Part shown: one piece after another, positions 31,603 to 42,726 of the stretch
Position numbering within the stretch: the first letter of the stretch is position 1
How the letters are laid out: every line of letters begins with the position of its first letter
Assembly: GCA_977006965.1 (NCBI GenBank)
Contig: OZ345353.1
Location: forward strand, 3,224,001 to 3,288,000
DNA from: Phymatolithon calcareum
Taxonomy: Eukaryota > Rhodophyta > Florideophyceae > Hapalidiales
Direction of reading: 5' to 3'
DNA length: 64,000 bases
The notes under the pieces: model-generated
Told to the model about the DNA's origin: nothing
The model's database searches: none
What the model saw: only the letters and a program-made list of their open reading frames with translations
Position numbers and translations under genes: made by a program

Positions 31603-32307
31603 GACAACTTTCTCCTTCGTCAAAAATCTTTTTGACGCAACTTCCTCTAAATTGTGGAACACATTATTTCCACAAATAATTGAGTCATCGACCTGAATTC
31701 CAACAATACCGTGCGGTACGTCCTCCGCAAGATCCGAATTTAACACCAAACCTTCTTCCGTAAATAAAACACACAGATCATTGCAAAGTGACCGCATGTT
31801 GAGGCGTTCTTTGTGATGTCCCACATAGCTGGAAAACCAATGTAGCGGATCTTCAGGCATGCCGTACAGTGGACGACGTGCGCGCAAAACGAAACCAGGC
31901 GGAAGCTCTAGCTCTGGTGGTGGGCGTAGTAACACTGGACGGCGAAGAGAGGTGTCCGACTGGACGAAAGCCTGGCTCACGTCTCTTGACGCAACCACAC
32001 TGCGGACACCGACAGCCAATACTAAGCGCAATGACTGGCGCTGTATCGTAGGCGCAAACGTTAGAAGCCCATAGGACCTGTCATTGAGGGCCTGTACGCA
32101 AAATCGCGATTTAAGCTCTCCGTTGGGTTTCACCTTGTCGACGTATTTGTAGTTATAGAGCCGGTGTCCGTGACTTTCCTCCTCTGGTACAATTATTAAA
32201 GTTCCATGTTCATAAAGACCTTGCATTTCTAATTTACGAGCACGCTTGAAATCTTCAGGAATTACTCTTGCCACATTGAAACCGCTTACAGGAACGTCCA
32301 AAAACAT
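31603..32307 (-). pseudogene. Ty1/copia reverse transcriptase fragment (second element)
   Basis: About 235 codons of RVT_2-type reverse transcriptase: YNYKYVDKVKPNGELKSRF, SRDVSQAFVQSD, RRPLYGMPEDPLHW and the catalytic box QVDD in GIQVDDSI. The fragment stops abruptly at 31,603 where it abuts TOP3 fragment G, so the rest of the RT, the RNase H and the 3' LTR are lost. A frameshift near 32,300 separates it from the integrase part. It is a different family from the Copia at position 2. Confidence 0.88.
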
Positions 32308-32353
32308 TTCCAGAGAAGCTTGTCATCATTTTCTTCTTCATTATCGTCGTTCG

Positions 32354-32772
32354 TAGGGATGGCCCTCCCGAAAGGGCCCCTCCCCGAAATGGGCCCTTTT
32401 TTACCTCAAAGAGGGGATTTTGCCCTCTCCCTCGCGCCAAGTAGAGGGCCCCTTTCGGGCTTATGATATTCTTACGACAACGAAGTGCTTATGATATTAG
32501 AGTATGGACAGAATTGTACAGTATACAGAAACGTGGACGCAGCATTAGCTTCATGGCATGAGGGCTACGGATTCAGGACGAGAAATCAACCTGCCAGTGC
32601 TTCTGACGTATGATACTGATGTCTGATGAAACAATCCTCCCCAGTTTCGGGCTTTTCGGGGCCCGAAATCAGGTCTGTAATGAGGGTCAAAGAGGGCCCC
32701 TCCCCTCTAGAGGGCCACTGATAGAGGGCAAGTACGGCCCTCCGGGCCAATGTTTCGGGAGAGCCATCCCTA
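32354..32772. mobile_element. hAT-like MITE, 419 bp, inserted in Copia
   Basis: The terminal inverted repeats TAGGGATGGCCCTCCCGAAA and TAGGGATGGCTCTCCCGAAA (one mismatch) are flanked by perfect 8-bp duplications GTCGTTCG (32346-32353 and 32773-32780). TAGGG fits the hAT end rule YARNG. If the element and one duplication are removed, the Copia coding sequence becomes continuous across the site. The interior is rich in GGGCCC-type inverted repeats and non-coding. Confidence 0.92.
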
Positions 32773-33600
32773 GTCGTTCGTATCCATACCACGCTCAGTG
32801 ATAATATTGGGAACAGTCATCCCGGTGTTTGGCGTGGATACGGCGATCGGGGTATCGCTTGGAAGAGGAATTAAATCGCCTGCGCTTGTCACTGGCGCAA
32901 TAGCAGCAGGTTTGCACGCCGTTATTGCAAACCGTGATATTTTGGTTGGAAGCTGCACAATGACTGCATCGCGCTCAAGCATGACAAACGGATAGGGTTT
33001 CCAGCCGTCTTTTTCGCGGTATACCAGAACTGTATCTCCTGGAACCAGTTGTTCCAGAGCACGAATAATCGCAATATTTGGCACATGGAGTCTCCATGCG
33101 GCCTTATCTCTTACACGCTGGGCTTTAAGGCGATTCACGAGTAAAGTACATTCTATAATAGTGCATATTCGAGTTTCCAATGATGCATTACGCTTGCGCG
33201 GCATGTGTAGCTTCGGTATTACCCCAAATACCAATATTGTTGGTGAAACACCACCGGGGCCTGGTGCGTCATTGACACATCGCAACGTAAGCTGTAGTTT
33301 TTCCTCACGTGGTGTGTGCGGCTCGTCCAACGACACCCTTTCATACACTACCCTTAGCATTGCGTGTTTTCGCTCAACAACACCAACAGCATGGTGTGCC
33401 TCTCTTCGCTCGCGAAATTCGTACCCGGGTCGTGGTGCAGATCGTCCGCAGCGCCAGAGTAGATGTAAAGCCAAGACTTGCAAAGGGCCTTCCATGCAGA
33501 CTCCGTAGATGCGTCGGTAAGAAATGCGGCACCCTGATACCCAGTACCGGCACAAACGACATGCAGCACCTTTCCGTCCGACAATTTAACATCGTCTACA
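32773..33600 (-). pseudogene. Ty1/copia integrase fragment (second element)
   Basis: Integrase core and linker of the minus-strand Copia. An upstream frame shows VVCAGTGYQGAAF and SAWKALCKSWLYIYSGAADDL; after a frameshift comes RERREAHHAVGVVERKHAMLR, where E in VVER is the likely catalytic glutamate. The tail (PGDTVLVYREKDGWK-YPFV) fits the integrase C-terminal region. At least one frameshift separates the first catalytic Asp from the Glu, so this copy is dead. Confidence 0.8.
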
Positions 33601-33995
33601 AAGACGGTTGAATTAAAACTTCCAATGCCTTCGTAGCGTGACGAAAACAGAAAACGCTGAGAACGAGGTTGAGTTAGAGCGCACGTTTTGCAGTCCTGAG
33701 CTATCGTTTTCAGTACAGCTCGAATCTCGACTCATCTGCTGTCTCAAGAAGATGAACCACCTTGTCCGTTGGCGCGTGTCCTAGAGAGCAATGAATATTT
33801 TTCAACTGCATGTCGGACAAATACGAAACGCTCGTAAACGGTAAGAAAGGCAAGTTGCGGTGCTATAAAACCTTTTCCTCATACCCGTCCTCCGGTCGGA
33901 CCAGTTTTTTCTCCAATGAATGGTACGAAATTCCGATGCGGTCCATGTCTCCATGGGAATGGAGGAATGGGGAATAACCCGGGACGATGTAGACT

Positions 33996-34270
33996 CTAAT
34001 GGTGTAAGGTTGATGTCCAAAATAAATGGCACTCAAACGAACCGTTAGTTACAACGCCGTTGTCACCTATGCCAGCAATGGGGATGATATCTCCGTCACT
34101 GTGGCGAATCGGTAGCTTACCTCCAGTGGCTATACTCAATATAGGTAGCCATTTTTCACACTCGGTTGACAGCTCCGATGCGCCGGTGTCAACCAGAATC
34201 CCCACTAGCCCGTTAGGCTCAGTAGGTCCGACGCAGACGTACGCACATGCACGAGCATCACTGATAAAAC
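33996..34270 (-). pseudogene. Ty1/copia aspartic protease fragment (second element)
   Basis: The frame carries GILVDTGASELSTECEKW, the D-T-G-A-S active site of a retroviral-type aspartic protease, with a weak second hydrophobic-hydrophobic-G segment. It lies between gag and integrase in the expected order. Stops on both sides show the polyprotein frame is broken. Confidence 0.78.
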
Positions 34271-34359
34271 ACGCATAAGCAGTACTCTCATGTGCCTCCT
34301 CCTTCTCGGATGCTGATGCACTCTCATCACTAATCAGGGCGGCAAGATAAACTTTATGT

Positions 34360-36138
34360 ACTTTTTTGCGGTTTGAGGAGTGGCATCCAGTCTCGAAGCA
34401 TACAATGCACTCATCCGCTTTTACAAAAGTGCCATTTCGAAGCGTAAGATCAACCCCTTTAGGTCTCTTGGTGCCGAACTCTTCCGTTCCACCCTTCGTA
34501 AGAGTTGGACGTTGTTTTTGCTTCGATGACCGCTTTTGGCTATCAATCTTAATAGCCGATTTGTCGGTTTCTTCCGTACAGAATAGCGTGCATCGTATCC
34601 TGATACCTTCCTATTTGAGGGCTTAGAAAGATACTTCCGGTCAATGTAGTATGTCTTAGTGACCTGTTCGTCAGAGTCTGAATCCGGAAGAACTACTACA
34701 GCAATAAATGATGTAGCTGTACCACTAGAAGTGGCAGCTTTGTCCACCAGTGACTTATTGTCTGCTTCTACAGCAAATCCCCGTAGAAGAGTCTTCATCT
34801 CTTCGACAGAGCTCGGAGGTTGAAGGCAAACTGGCCGGAACAAGTCAACGGCACGGACGGCAGAGATGATTTTGCTGAGAATAATCTCGTTGTTTCCCTG
34901 TCCAGACACCCTTAGGTCTGCCAATGCATCAATTTCGTAGAACAAGAGGTTTCAGAATGGATTCATGGCTAATCCTCGTACCTCGACCAGCCTCAGAAAA
35001 CTGCTTTCTACGAATGAGCAGGTAGTTGAGTGCATTCTAGCGCTCTTCGTTGATTCTACGGGCACTTGCATGTATAAAGTGCTGCTTCAAACGGACTACT
35101 ACACTACAGCAGTCCCAACGTTCCATAAGCGATCCTCAAAATACGATCTTGCTGCTCTTTGTAACCATGAAACTGCCATAAGATCTATAATTTGGGATTC
35201 ATTGCTCAAATCAAGCCCGGTGAGGCGAGAAGTAGTCGTAAAAACATTAAATTTACAACAAATATTCTCTTTTGTGCCTCCTTGGTACATGGTATCCTTC
35301 GGAAGTGACTTAGAAACCTCAGTTGGCTTGGGATACCGGGTTTTAAGAGGAATGCCACTTGTATCTTCTGTAATTACGCCCTGGAGATCTCGTTCTGCAC
35401 CTCGATTATGATGGTGTCTGTTATGATGATCACTATCACTGGAGTCATCATCTCCACCCCCACCACCAGGCGGTGCTCCTGCTCCATGTGCTCGTTCCGT
35501 CTGTATCGTCCTGCCCACAGTCGAGGGACTTCTCATTCCACCGCGTACAGTCTCAGTCTGAGAATTGTCTCGAAACTCTATAAGCGCTTTGCTCATGGGA
35601 TGAAACGCCGCCACAGTTATGTTGTGATCTGTCCATGGAGCGTTTCTCTCAGGTCTTTCACGTACTTTTTGTCTGCTGTGTTGAAATGTCGTTCTTCCCA
35701 CATTTCAATGTCCCTCCTGAACGCAGCGGCAGACTCAGTTTCCCTTACATCTTCGTACTTCTCGCGTGCGGCTTTTAAAAAAACTTCCAACATCTTTTTA
35801 GTGGCTGCATCAGGCTCTTACAGACGCGCAAAGTCTCGTTTTATGCGTCGCCTAGTGCGTGATTGTGCGTGCCCTATAGTACTTTGCGGTACTGCCTCCT
35901 GAAGCGCTGTGACACGTGCGCCGATCAGCTTCACAGATGCATCAATACTGTCCAGCTTTTATAGCCTGTCCAATAAGGCCTGTATTACCGCTGTTGGGGC
36001 TGACGGATCATCGTCCGCAGCACGCCGTGATGAGCGCGTAGATCCTGCAGGAGCACTTATTCTTTGCGACCCATTTCCTTCTTGCCCATTGCCGTTACCG
36101 CCAGCACTTCCTGCTCCACCTGATTCTTGAAGAGACAT
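34360..36138 (-). pseudogene. Ty1/copia gag region (second element)
   Basis: From the likely start MSLQESGGAGSAGG at about 36,138, the minus strand runs through a Gly/Asn/Ser-rich N-terminus, a long basic and Arg-rich middle (35,701-35,099; includes PPGGGGGDDDSSDSD and a His/Asn tract) and a C-terminal part (34,945-34,421). A knuckle-like CIVCFETGCH motif follows at about 34,390-34,420. Frameshifts break it into at least three pieces. Position and composition fit gag; no sequence motif alone proves it. Confidence 0.65.
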
Positions 36139-36765
36139 TTTTCCAGCTGAACGATGATGTCTACTCAGAACGAGAGAGAACGACAACTGCGCAGTGCCGT
36201 GTGTCCCGTTCTGAAATTAAAAATTTCCAACTGTAATGACCAGCACGTGTGCTCGTGCTCTCGATGAGAGCTTGTACGAAACACCAAACGGCAGACCGAA
36301 CAACCCTGGAATCGAAAGAAGAAGCGACCGACAGGCCGTGCCTTGTACTTCGGCTTCTTGAGCTCGGTGTCGTGCTGACGATACGGCGTGCCCGAAGGAG
36401 CGTGACGCGCGACCGTTGACACGGAAACCTCCCGACTCGAACTCGGGTTGACTGATCTCGCTCCGACGAGAGCAGGTGGAAAGCGAAGTAAAGGTACGTT
36501 TACCTTGTCTGTGTTCTTGTGTTATGCGTCTTCCCTTTTCAACATCACCCAAGCGCTGCCTGTGCTGTACAAATATCTAATCATGCGATCTCCCCACTCA
36601 ATTCTCCAATTACAACAGGCGATTCACAATTATCAAACTACTCTGCAGGCCTTCCAATTCATACGCACCACAGCCAGAATGCCCAGAAGTGTGTTGCTCA
36701 ATTGCACAGAGACAACTGTAACCATCCCGTCAGGCAGCGATGATACATTCTCATAACAATTTATT
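36139..36765 (-). repeat. Probable 5' leader and LTR region of the second Copia
   Basis: Sequence upstream of the gag start on the minus strand, without a credible gene. By position it should hold the 5' LTR and primer-binding site. The 3' LTR is deleted, so no pair is available to mark its ends, and none of the sequence resembles the LTR at 1,613. Confidence 0.35.
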
Positions 36766-36813
36766 TTTTCTTGCTTTAACCGCATATAGGTGAGATATTC
36801 GAGGAGCTAAGTC

Positions 36814-36946
36814 GACAATGTCAACATAATATCTTGTACTACCAGGCTTGCTGCCAACCATAAATTCTCCGAAATTTGTGGTCAGTAGCCACTACAGTGG
36901 CAAATTTGCCAAGTCCAGCAGTATAAGATATTATTTTGACATTGTG
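36814..36946. mobile_element. Small MITE-like inverted repeat, 133 bp
   Basis: The left end is GACAATGTCAACATAATATCTTGTACT. The right end, read back, is CACAATGTCAAAATAATATCTTATACT. The arms are about 27 bp with four mismatches, around a central region that itself contains AAATTC/GAAATTT symmetry. No target duplication was identified. Confidence 0.6.
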
Positions 36947-38779
36947 CGTTAGCGCCTTCAACAACTCACCTACCTGAGAAATCCTGTAAAAGTGCGAGGA
37001 AATCTCACTGTGGTACCAAAGGAACAGCCGATAGGGTGAAGCTGCCGAGGGAAGCGAAAAAAAACGTTCCTTTGGGTTGGCTTTCAAGTTTGGGGTTGTT
37101 GCTCGGTCTTCGCTGAGATGCAGACGGTTTATATACACAATTTTCAGCCGAAGTCGGTAATCCGGGCATAAAACCCACTCTAATTGGTCCATTTAATCTG
37201 GAGTCGGTTTTCTATTGGCCAATACTCTCAAATGTGAGCTTCAGATTACCGCCCGTCACTGGGGGAGCAATATCCACAGGGACGTTAATTGGAGGCACCC
37301 AATTTGATAGTCGGTCGTATCATATTTTCTACCGTCGGAGGACCCCTCTTTCAGAAAGTTAGTGAGCTGTAATCTGGCGCCGGGTAGGCTCGGGTTAGCG
37401 TCTGGTGTGGTGCCTGATTCATTTTTGGCGACGGTGAACATACTGTTCAGGCCACGGTGGAATGTGAGCACTAGATGGGCCAAAATTAGAGTCCCATCGA
37501 CTGTAGGTCTCGGCCGATGACGATAGGGGGTAGCGTCAAGGATGTGGGTCAATTACACTATGTCACGGGTGAACACGCCCTTCCCTTGCTGTGGTCGGGT
37601 ACGAAAAATGTGTCAAGGTTGCGAGAAAGGTCTGTTTATGAGTGCATTAGATATATATGATCTATGTCGAATCCTAGAAGACGCAAAAGTTGTTAATGAT
37701 CAATTATAAACTCGTTGATTGCCATCGGGAACCAGAAGCACGTAAAAGCGTTTCGCTGCAGACGCACAAATAATTCTATCTACAATACAGAAAGAGAGCT
37801 ACAACATGGTGAACTGCTTCGATCTGCAGTACCAAAAAAGATAGAATCAAAGAAAATTGAGAAAGTTAGGAAGACCATACGCGGTTGGCAGCGCAAAGTT
37901 GTACAGAGGAAGCGATTGTAAATACTATAAAATGCGTTGTGTTAATAAATTGACGCTGATCTGTTGTAGATGAAAATGTCACTTGCAGCCAAAAGCCTTT
38001 CCGCGACAGTGAAATTGCGAGTGTCGGAAGGCCTTGAAAAAATTCAACGAACAGCAGAAAAGACCTGTACGTTTTGAAGACCGAAGTGAAATTTGTGACG
38101 TTAGTATCCATTAACGTAGAAGGAGGGTCGCAAATCTTCGACTGTTGGGCGCTCTTGAAAGCTCATGGAGCCGGGTTCGTATGGAATAAGTCGTACGCTT
38201 TCTTGAAACATGAGCTCTCCTATGACTGCAAACGAAGCAAAGAGCAGTGCTGTCTTCGCGGGCAATTGCACTTATTCTGAAGTCCATCTCAGTTTTTTGA
38301 AGTGAAAGAATAAAATTGTGGTTAGTTCAAGTAAAAGACAGCAATTGGAAGAATGATCTTGTATCTTACGATTTTCACGAATCTTGAAAAGGACTGCAGG
38401 TGCAGTCGAACGACAGATTCATCGGTTTGGTGTACAGAACAGAGGACATATGTCGCTTGTGCTCTATGCGGACGCGAGGCGAGGAGGAGTTTCAGGCGGC
38501 ACGAAAACTGGGGCGAAGATAGAGCGGGAGCGGGATTGGTCTGGTTTCACGAGCAGGGATCGATATAGCCGACATCTTGAATGGCAGGGTGCGGCTTAAG
38601 TACCACTGGGCATCGGAACTCAGGTAATGGCTCCTGCATGTGGTATTCCTACTTGCTACAGTGAGCCTTTAAATACCCGATCAGAGCTTTCGACTTCGGC
38701 TAGCGGCGGCGAGTGGCGTCTCATCTCTCATAGAGGTATATAACGAATAGAAAGGTCAGGCAAAATGGCATGTGCCATA
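36947..38779. other. Intergenic region without recognisable genes
   Basis: About 1.8 kb with only short frames (up to 117 codons) that show no domain. Two plus-strand frames near 37,715 and 38,074 (about 68 codons each) are Lys/Arg-rich or featureless. Nothing supports a gene call. Confidence 0.4.
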
Positions 38780-38837
38780 GTTATCCAGATGTATGAAACC
38801 TGTTTGTTTACAAACAGGTTTCATACATCTGGATAAC
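38780..38837. repeat. 58-bp perfect palindrome (28-bp arms, 2-base centre)
   Basis: The arm from 38780 to 38807 is repeated as its exact reverse complement at 38810-38837, with TT between. A second, weaker inverted repeat (ATTCATTGGC...GCCAATGAAT, 38876-38917) lies just to the right. No gene is adjacent. Confidence 0.95.
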
Positions 38838-39314
38838 AGTATACTGCATAGGTAAGAGATATACGTATATTATCAATTCATTGGCCGTGTGTACACCCCA
38901 GGGTGTAGCCAATGAATCGAGAACTTACGCTGCTGCCCAATGTTCTCGATAACCCAATGAAACATGATCTGATGAGAAGCTTGTACAAATATGTATACAT
39001 TATACTGAGGGACAAGAAAGCACCATGGTGCTTTTGCAACATGCTCGAGCGTGATTGGTCGAAAATCCTTTGATCACGTTCAAACTTGGTCGAAGTGTCC
39101 CCCCTCTTCATTGATTTTGCATGATGGTACAATCTATGCTTACATCTAGATGAGATTATGTGGTGGGAAGTAGACTAGCATATCTGGACAGCTGTCCCGC
39201 AGGAGCCAGGAAAAACGAACTTCAGCGTGCTAGCATGTTATCACGCAGCTCCCCGAAAGCGTTTCAAGGTGAGCTTGCGCGCAACAGACATCCGCGAAAG
39301 TGTGAGCAATTACC
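38838..39314. other. Upstream region of the 711-aa ORF
   Basis: Includes the inverted repeat at 38876-38917. No gene was seen. It presumably holds the promoter of the ORF at 39,315 and possibly the left end of the transposon, but no terminal repeat could be matched. Confidence 0.35.
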
Positions 39315-41450
39315 ATGCAGAACGCTGCTGAATCCTCTGATCACACAGCAATGGCGGAGAATGGAAACCGCAGCAGGGATGCAGAGGGCAATATTGCCCG
39401 AGCGGTGGGAACAAACACCGGACAGTCCGTTCGCGCAAGCAGCGGCAGCACGTTACCTCTTTCGAGGCATGCAGAGGCCTCTCGTCTCACTTCCGGCGAG
39501 CACTGTGCTACTCCGTCAATAGCTGTGCCAAGCCCTGTCGGTACCGGAGCGTTTCGTCCGCCGACCGGGGGTTCTCATGCCATTCCACAGGCCACTAGCC
39601 CTTTCTTTCCGACCAACAGAGACACAGTTCTATCCTCTCTCCCGAATACGGCAGGTGCCGGGACCGTTCTGAATAGTAACGGCACAAACTTTCCGGGTGT
39701 CACAGGCACCGTACCTCAAGCTCGGGCAAATTCGGAGGCTATTACTCCGTCCCCAGCCACCGAAAGAGCTAGTCTCGCATCTTTATTCGTGACAATCAAC
39801 AGTGTTCGTAGAGATCTCCTGAAGGAGATTCGAGACCAAGGAAAAGAGAGAACCTTGGACAGCTTCTCGGAAGACATTGTTCGAAGAATAACCTCTCAAG
39901 TTACGTCAAGGGCCCTAAGTGCAAGGTTCAGCAGGAGCTCGTCTAGGCCAAGGTCCGAAAGCGGAAGACCGAAACGAAGAAGATCTCCTGCTCCGGCGGA
40001 TGTGGAGTATCTGGACCTGGTTCTACAAAAGGACAGGAAGCCGTATGCGGTGAAGTGGAACATGTTGATTACTGTTCTTGGTTTCATACGGGAGACTGGT
40101 ATTGAAGGAAGTGCTCTCACGTCCTGGGTTGAATCTAGTGCTTGGGACACGATGGAGCCGTTCATGGGTTTGATGGAAGGCGTGTCGGGTCTTTCTGTTC
40201 TCTTTTTTTCTGTGGAAGGAGGACGTTTGTGGATACGTCACCATGGAAAGCTCGGAAAGCTATGGTCGTTCACCATGCGCAGAGTGATCTCGAGTACGAT
40301 TCTTGCGGTACGTGACGAGGAGTTCGACAAAGCGGACGCTCCGGCAAGCGAGACGTTTGGTCGCACCGAACCCCCGTGGCTAGACTCTTTCGGTGACGAC
40401 AAGGAGACTAGGCACCACGTAAGCGAGGTCATTCAGCACTTAGAGACCACTGAGGACATGGCCAAAGCACTTGATGATGAAGCATTTCTAAACAGGAGGA
40501 AGCGTTTGCGGTACGATGTGGAGCCGGCAGACAAGCATGAACCCGAGCGTGACTATTTAATAAGGAAGATGAAGGGCGTATTGGCACGAAACTGGACGCA
40601 CGGGCGGGCAGAAGCGAGAAAACGAATCGTGGCCGAGCTTCTTTGCGTTGTGGAGAAAATTCGCGAATTCCCCAGCCCTGATGCGGCGTCTAGCAGGTTC
40701 AGGGTCCAATTTCATCCGGTGAAACGCGAAGAGGAGAATAAGATTCCTGAAAATATCCAAAATACTATTTGGGATATTGCGACGTCAAGAACAGCAGGGG
40801 ACAGTATTGATGCTGTGAACAGCGACAACATGTCGGCGCTAACCAATTTGGCGAATTTGTTTCCGAGTCTCTGGGTCACATTGCACTACGAGCGCGAGAT
40901 CAAAGGCGTGGACCGTAATATCGCTGAAAACTCGTCAGTTCCTCTTGTTTGGCCAGCGAAGAAAAACGTAAGCCTGCATCAGATTGCAGCTACTGTCCTT
41001 ACGGCCTCACTCTACACTCCAAACATTGAGTACGTCATGCGTTCTTCCGGCCTCGCGTTGAGGGCGTTTCATGTCCTAGCGATTGGGATTCGCGGACTTC
41101 TACGCCAACATTTGGGCAAAAGTCTATCCGAGATAGAGGCTGCAGCACTTGGAAAAGTGACGATGGATTTTCTAGAGAAAGAAGACATCGTCCACGCCAA
41201 TACGTTTTGCGCAAAAATAGACGAAGGAAAACAGATTCCAGCGGGCTCAGCACAGTCGTACCGGAATTCGATGCTGAACATGACATGCGCGGAATATAAG
41301 AAGGAGCTGGAAGAGTCTGCAAGAGCTCAGGCGGCCGCAGAAGCTCGCGAAGCACGTGAACATGAGGCATCAAATGAAGCAATCTCGCAGGTTTACGGGG
41401 AGGATAGACGTGGGACACCCCGGAATTTGAGGGAGTCGTTTCTACAGTGA
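39315..41450 (+). CDS. Unknown 711-aa protein, possible transposon accessory protein
   Basis: A single uninterrupted frame of 711 codons from an ATG. The first 180 residues are low-complexity, rich in Ser, Thr, Pro and Gly. A basic stretch follows (SRPRSESGRPKRRRSPAP, about 211-228) and could be a nuclear localisation signal. The middle is globular with no domain I recognise (for example DLVLQKDRKPYAVKWN and a later Trp-rich stretch). The C-terminal 60 residues are Ala/Glu/Arg-rich and probably helical (ARAQAAAEAREAREHEA). It is transcribed towards the 394-aa ORF and lies 1.7 kb from the transposase gene. In this repeat-rich area an intact intronless ORF of this size next to a transposase is best read as part of the same element, but that is inference. 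Confidence 0.6.
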   Translation: MQNAAESSDHTAMAENGNRSRDAEGNIARAVGTNTGQSVRASSGSTLPLSRHAEASRLTSGEHCATPSIAVPSPVGTGAFRPPTGGSHAIPQATSPFFPTNRDTVLSSLPNTAGAGTVLNSNGTNFPGVTGTVPQARANSEAITPSPATERASLASLFVTINSVRRDLLKEIRDQGKERTLDSFSEDIVRRITSQVTSRALSARFSRSSSRPRSESGRPKRRRSPAPADVEYLDLVLQKDRKPYAVKWNMLITVLGFIRETGIEGSALTSWVESSAWDTMEPFMGLMEGVSGLSVLFFSVEGGRLWIRHHGKLGKLWSFTMRRVISSTILAVRDEEFDKADAPASETFGRTEPPWLDSFGDDKETRHHVSEVIQHLETTEDMAKALDDEAFLNRRKRLRYDVEPADKHEPERDYLIRKMKGVLARNWTHGRAEARKRIVAELLCVVEKIREFPSPDAASSRFRVQFHPVKREEENKIPENIQNTIWDIATSRTAGDSIDAVNSDNMSALTNLANLFPSLWVTLHYEREIKGVDRNIAENSSVPLVWPAKKNVSLHQIAATVLTASLYTPNIEYVMRSSGLALRAFHVLAIGIRGLLRQHLGKSLSEIEAAALGKVTMDFLEKEDIVHANTFCAKIDEGKQIPAGSAQSYRNSMLNMTCAEYKKELEESARAQAAAEAREAREHEASNEAISQVYGEDRRGTPRNLRESFLQ

Positions 41451-41541
41451 TGCCGTAGGCTCACATGTCTGTAATTGTTTACGAGTGGCCTCTACGTTTT
41501 GGTACACATATTGTGTCGTCAAATAAAACAGCCTTTTCGAT

Positions 41542-42726
41542 TTATTGTGTTTGAAGTGCCTGTTCCGCTTCCGACGAGCAAAGTAGATTTTGTAGTGTCG
41601 CCCCATTAATAGCCTCATCAAAAATTGATTGTACTGACTTTGTGAGCTTAACGGTCCGAATAACAACAGCAGGGAAAAACAAACGCAAAGTTCCCGGGAC
41701 GAGATGAGGATCAGCGTTTCTAGGATGTGGACTGTCTGCACATCTGTCCCACCGCATTACAAAAGACTTGTCTACGTTTGTAGCTGGCGCATTACGTCGC
41801 AGTCGCTTAGGCGCCCCACGCGAATTTTCCGGTATTGGCTCGTCGAGATCATGCACCACGGGAATCGAGAAGCCAAGAAGTGCATCTCGTTCGTTTCCTC
41901 TGAGCAAAAAGCCTTCTTCCCATGAGCTGTGCTCAAAATTTGTCGTTTTCTGGTGCAGAACGTGAACCTTCGCTCTGGATTTGTCTTGAGGAGTGAGCAT
42001 GCTTCTCGCTAAAATTATCTTGCGCTCTGAGTAGCTTCCATGGTCATATGTGGTGTCGACACCCAGCACTTGCACGCGGCGTAGAATACGTGAAGAGCTG
42101 TAGTTGACAGCTCTTTCCCGATAAACACCAGTTTCGCGTCGATCGGAAGACATGTGTAAGGCATCGCATATACCGGCGAAAGTCTCGAACGCGATCTCTA
42201 TAGTGCCGAGTTTTGCTGTAGATGCGTACATAGCATGAAAAGAAGACGGGAAAATGGCGCATTGAAAGGTGCATTGTCGCATGAAGTACGAAATCATCAG
42301 TCGAATGTCGAACAGAGTACAGTCGGTTTGTCTGGAGCGCAGAGTTATCTGCCGAATCGAGTTGGATTTTCCGAGAGATGCGTAGCTTTTCGATAGCTCT
42401 GGGTGTGGTGCTTCTAAGACTTTCGCAGCCGCTATGTTTGCATATAGAAGCGCACGCTGAAGAGATCGCTCGGATAATGAGGACGGGCCTCGAACAATGC
42501 CATCAGTCTCCTGTGCCAACTGCTTTGTGCGCTGAAGCTCGGCGGCCAGCTCCGCCATTTGGTTCGATAGAGCCACTTGGGACAGCTGGAGGTGCTGAAT
42601 ATCCTGGCAATGGGCACTGTCCTGAGCTCTATCTTTGAGAACGGAAGGATTTTGCATAGTGAATCTCTCGGGGAAGGTCGCAGGAAGCGACAGACGCCGT
42701 TCGGCTTGCTCGCCGTTGTCATCCAT
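41542..42726 (-). CDS. Unknown 394-aa protein with coiled-coil segment
   Basis: The frame is open from 42,846 but the first ATG is at 42724-42726 (MDDNGEQAERR), giving 394 residues. Residues about 30-60 (DIQHLQLSQVALSNQMAELA) have a heptad-like pattern typical of a short coiled coil. Later parts contain ARSMLTPQDKSRAKV and a basic APKRLRRNAP stretch that may be a nuclear signal. No known domain was recognised. The gene is divergent from the transposase gene (about 380 bp between ATGs) and convergent with the 711-aa ORF. Upstream in-frame sequence without an ATG may mean a missed exon or a non-AUG start. Confidence 0.5.
   Translation of the reverse strand: MDDNGEQAERRLSLPATFPERFTMQNPSVLKDRAQDSAHCQDIQHLQLSQVALSNQMAELAAELQRTKQLAQETDGIVRGPSSLSERSLQRALLYANIAAAKVLEAPHPELSKSYASLGKSNSIRQITLRSRQTDCTLFDIRLMISYFMRQCTFQCAIFPSSFHAMYASTAKLGTIEIAFETFAGICDALHMSSDRRETGVYRERAVNYSSSRILRRVQVLGVDTTYDHGSYSERKIILARSMLTPQDKSRAKVHVLHQKTTNFEHSSWEEGFLLRGNERDALLGFSIPVVHDLDEPIPENSRGAPKRLRRNAPATNVDKSFVMRWDRCADSPHPRNADPHLVPGTLRLFFPAVVIRTVKLTKSVQSIFDEAINGATLQNLLCSSEAEQALQTQ

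Noticed and set aside
36420-36460. tRNA-like T-arm (CCCGA...TCGGG around a CGAA-containing loop)
   Set aside because: The loop does not fit TTCRANY, and no acceptor, D- or anticodon arm could be placed around it.
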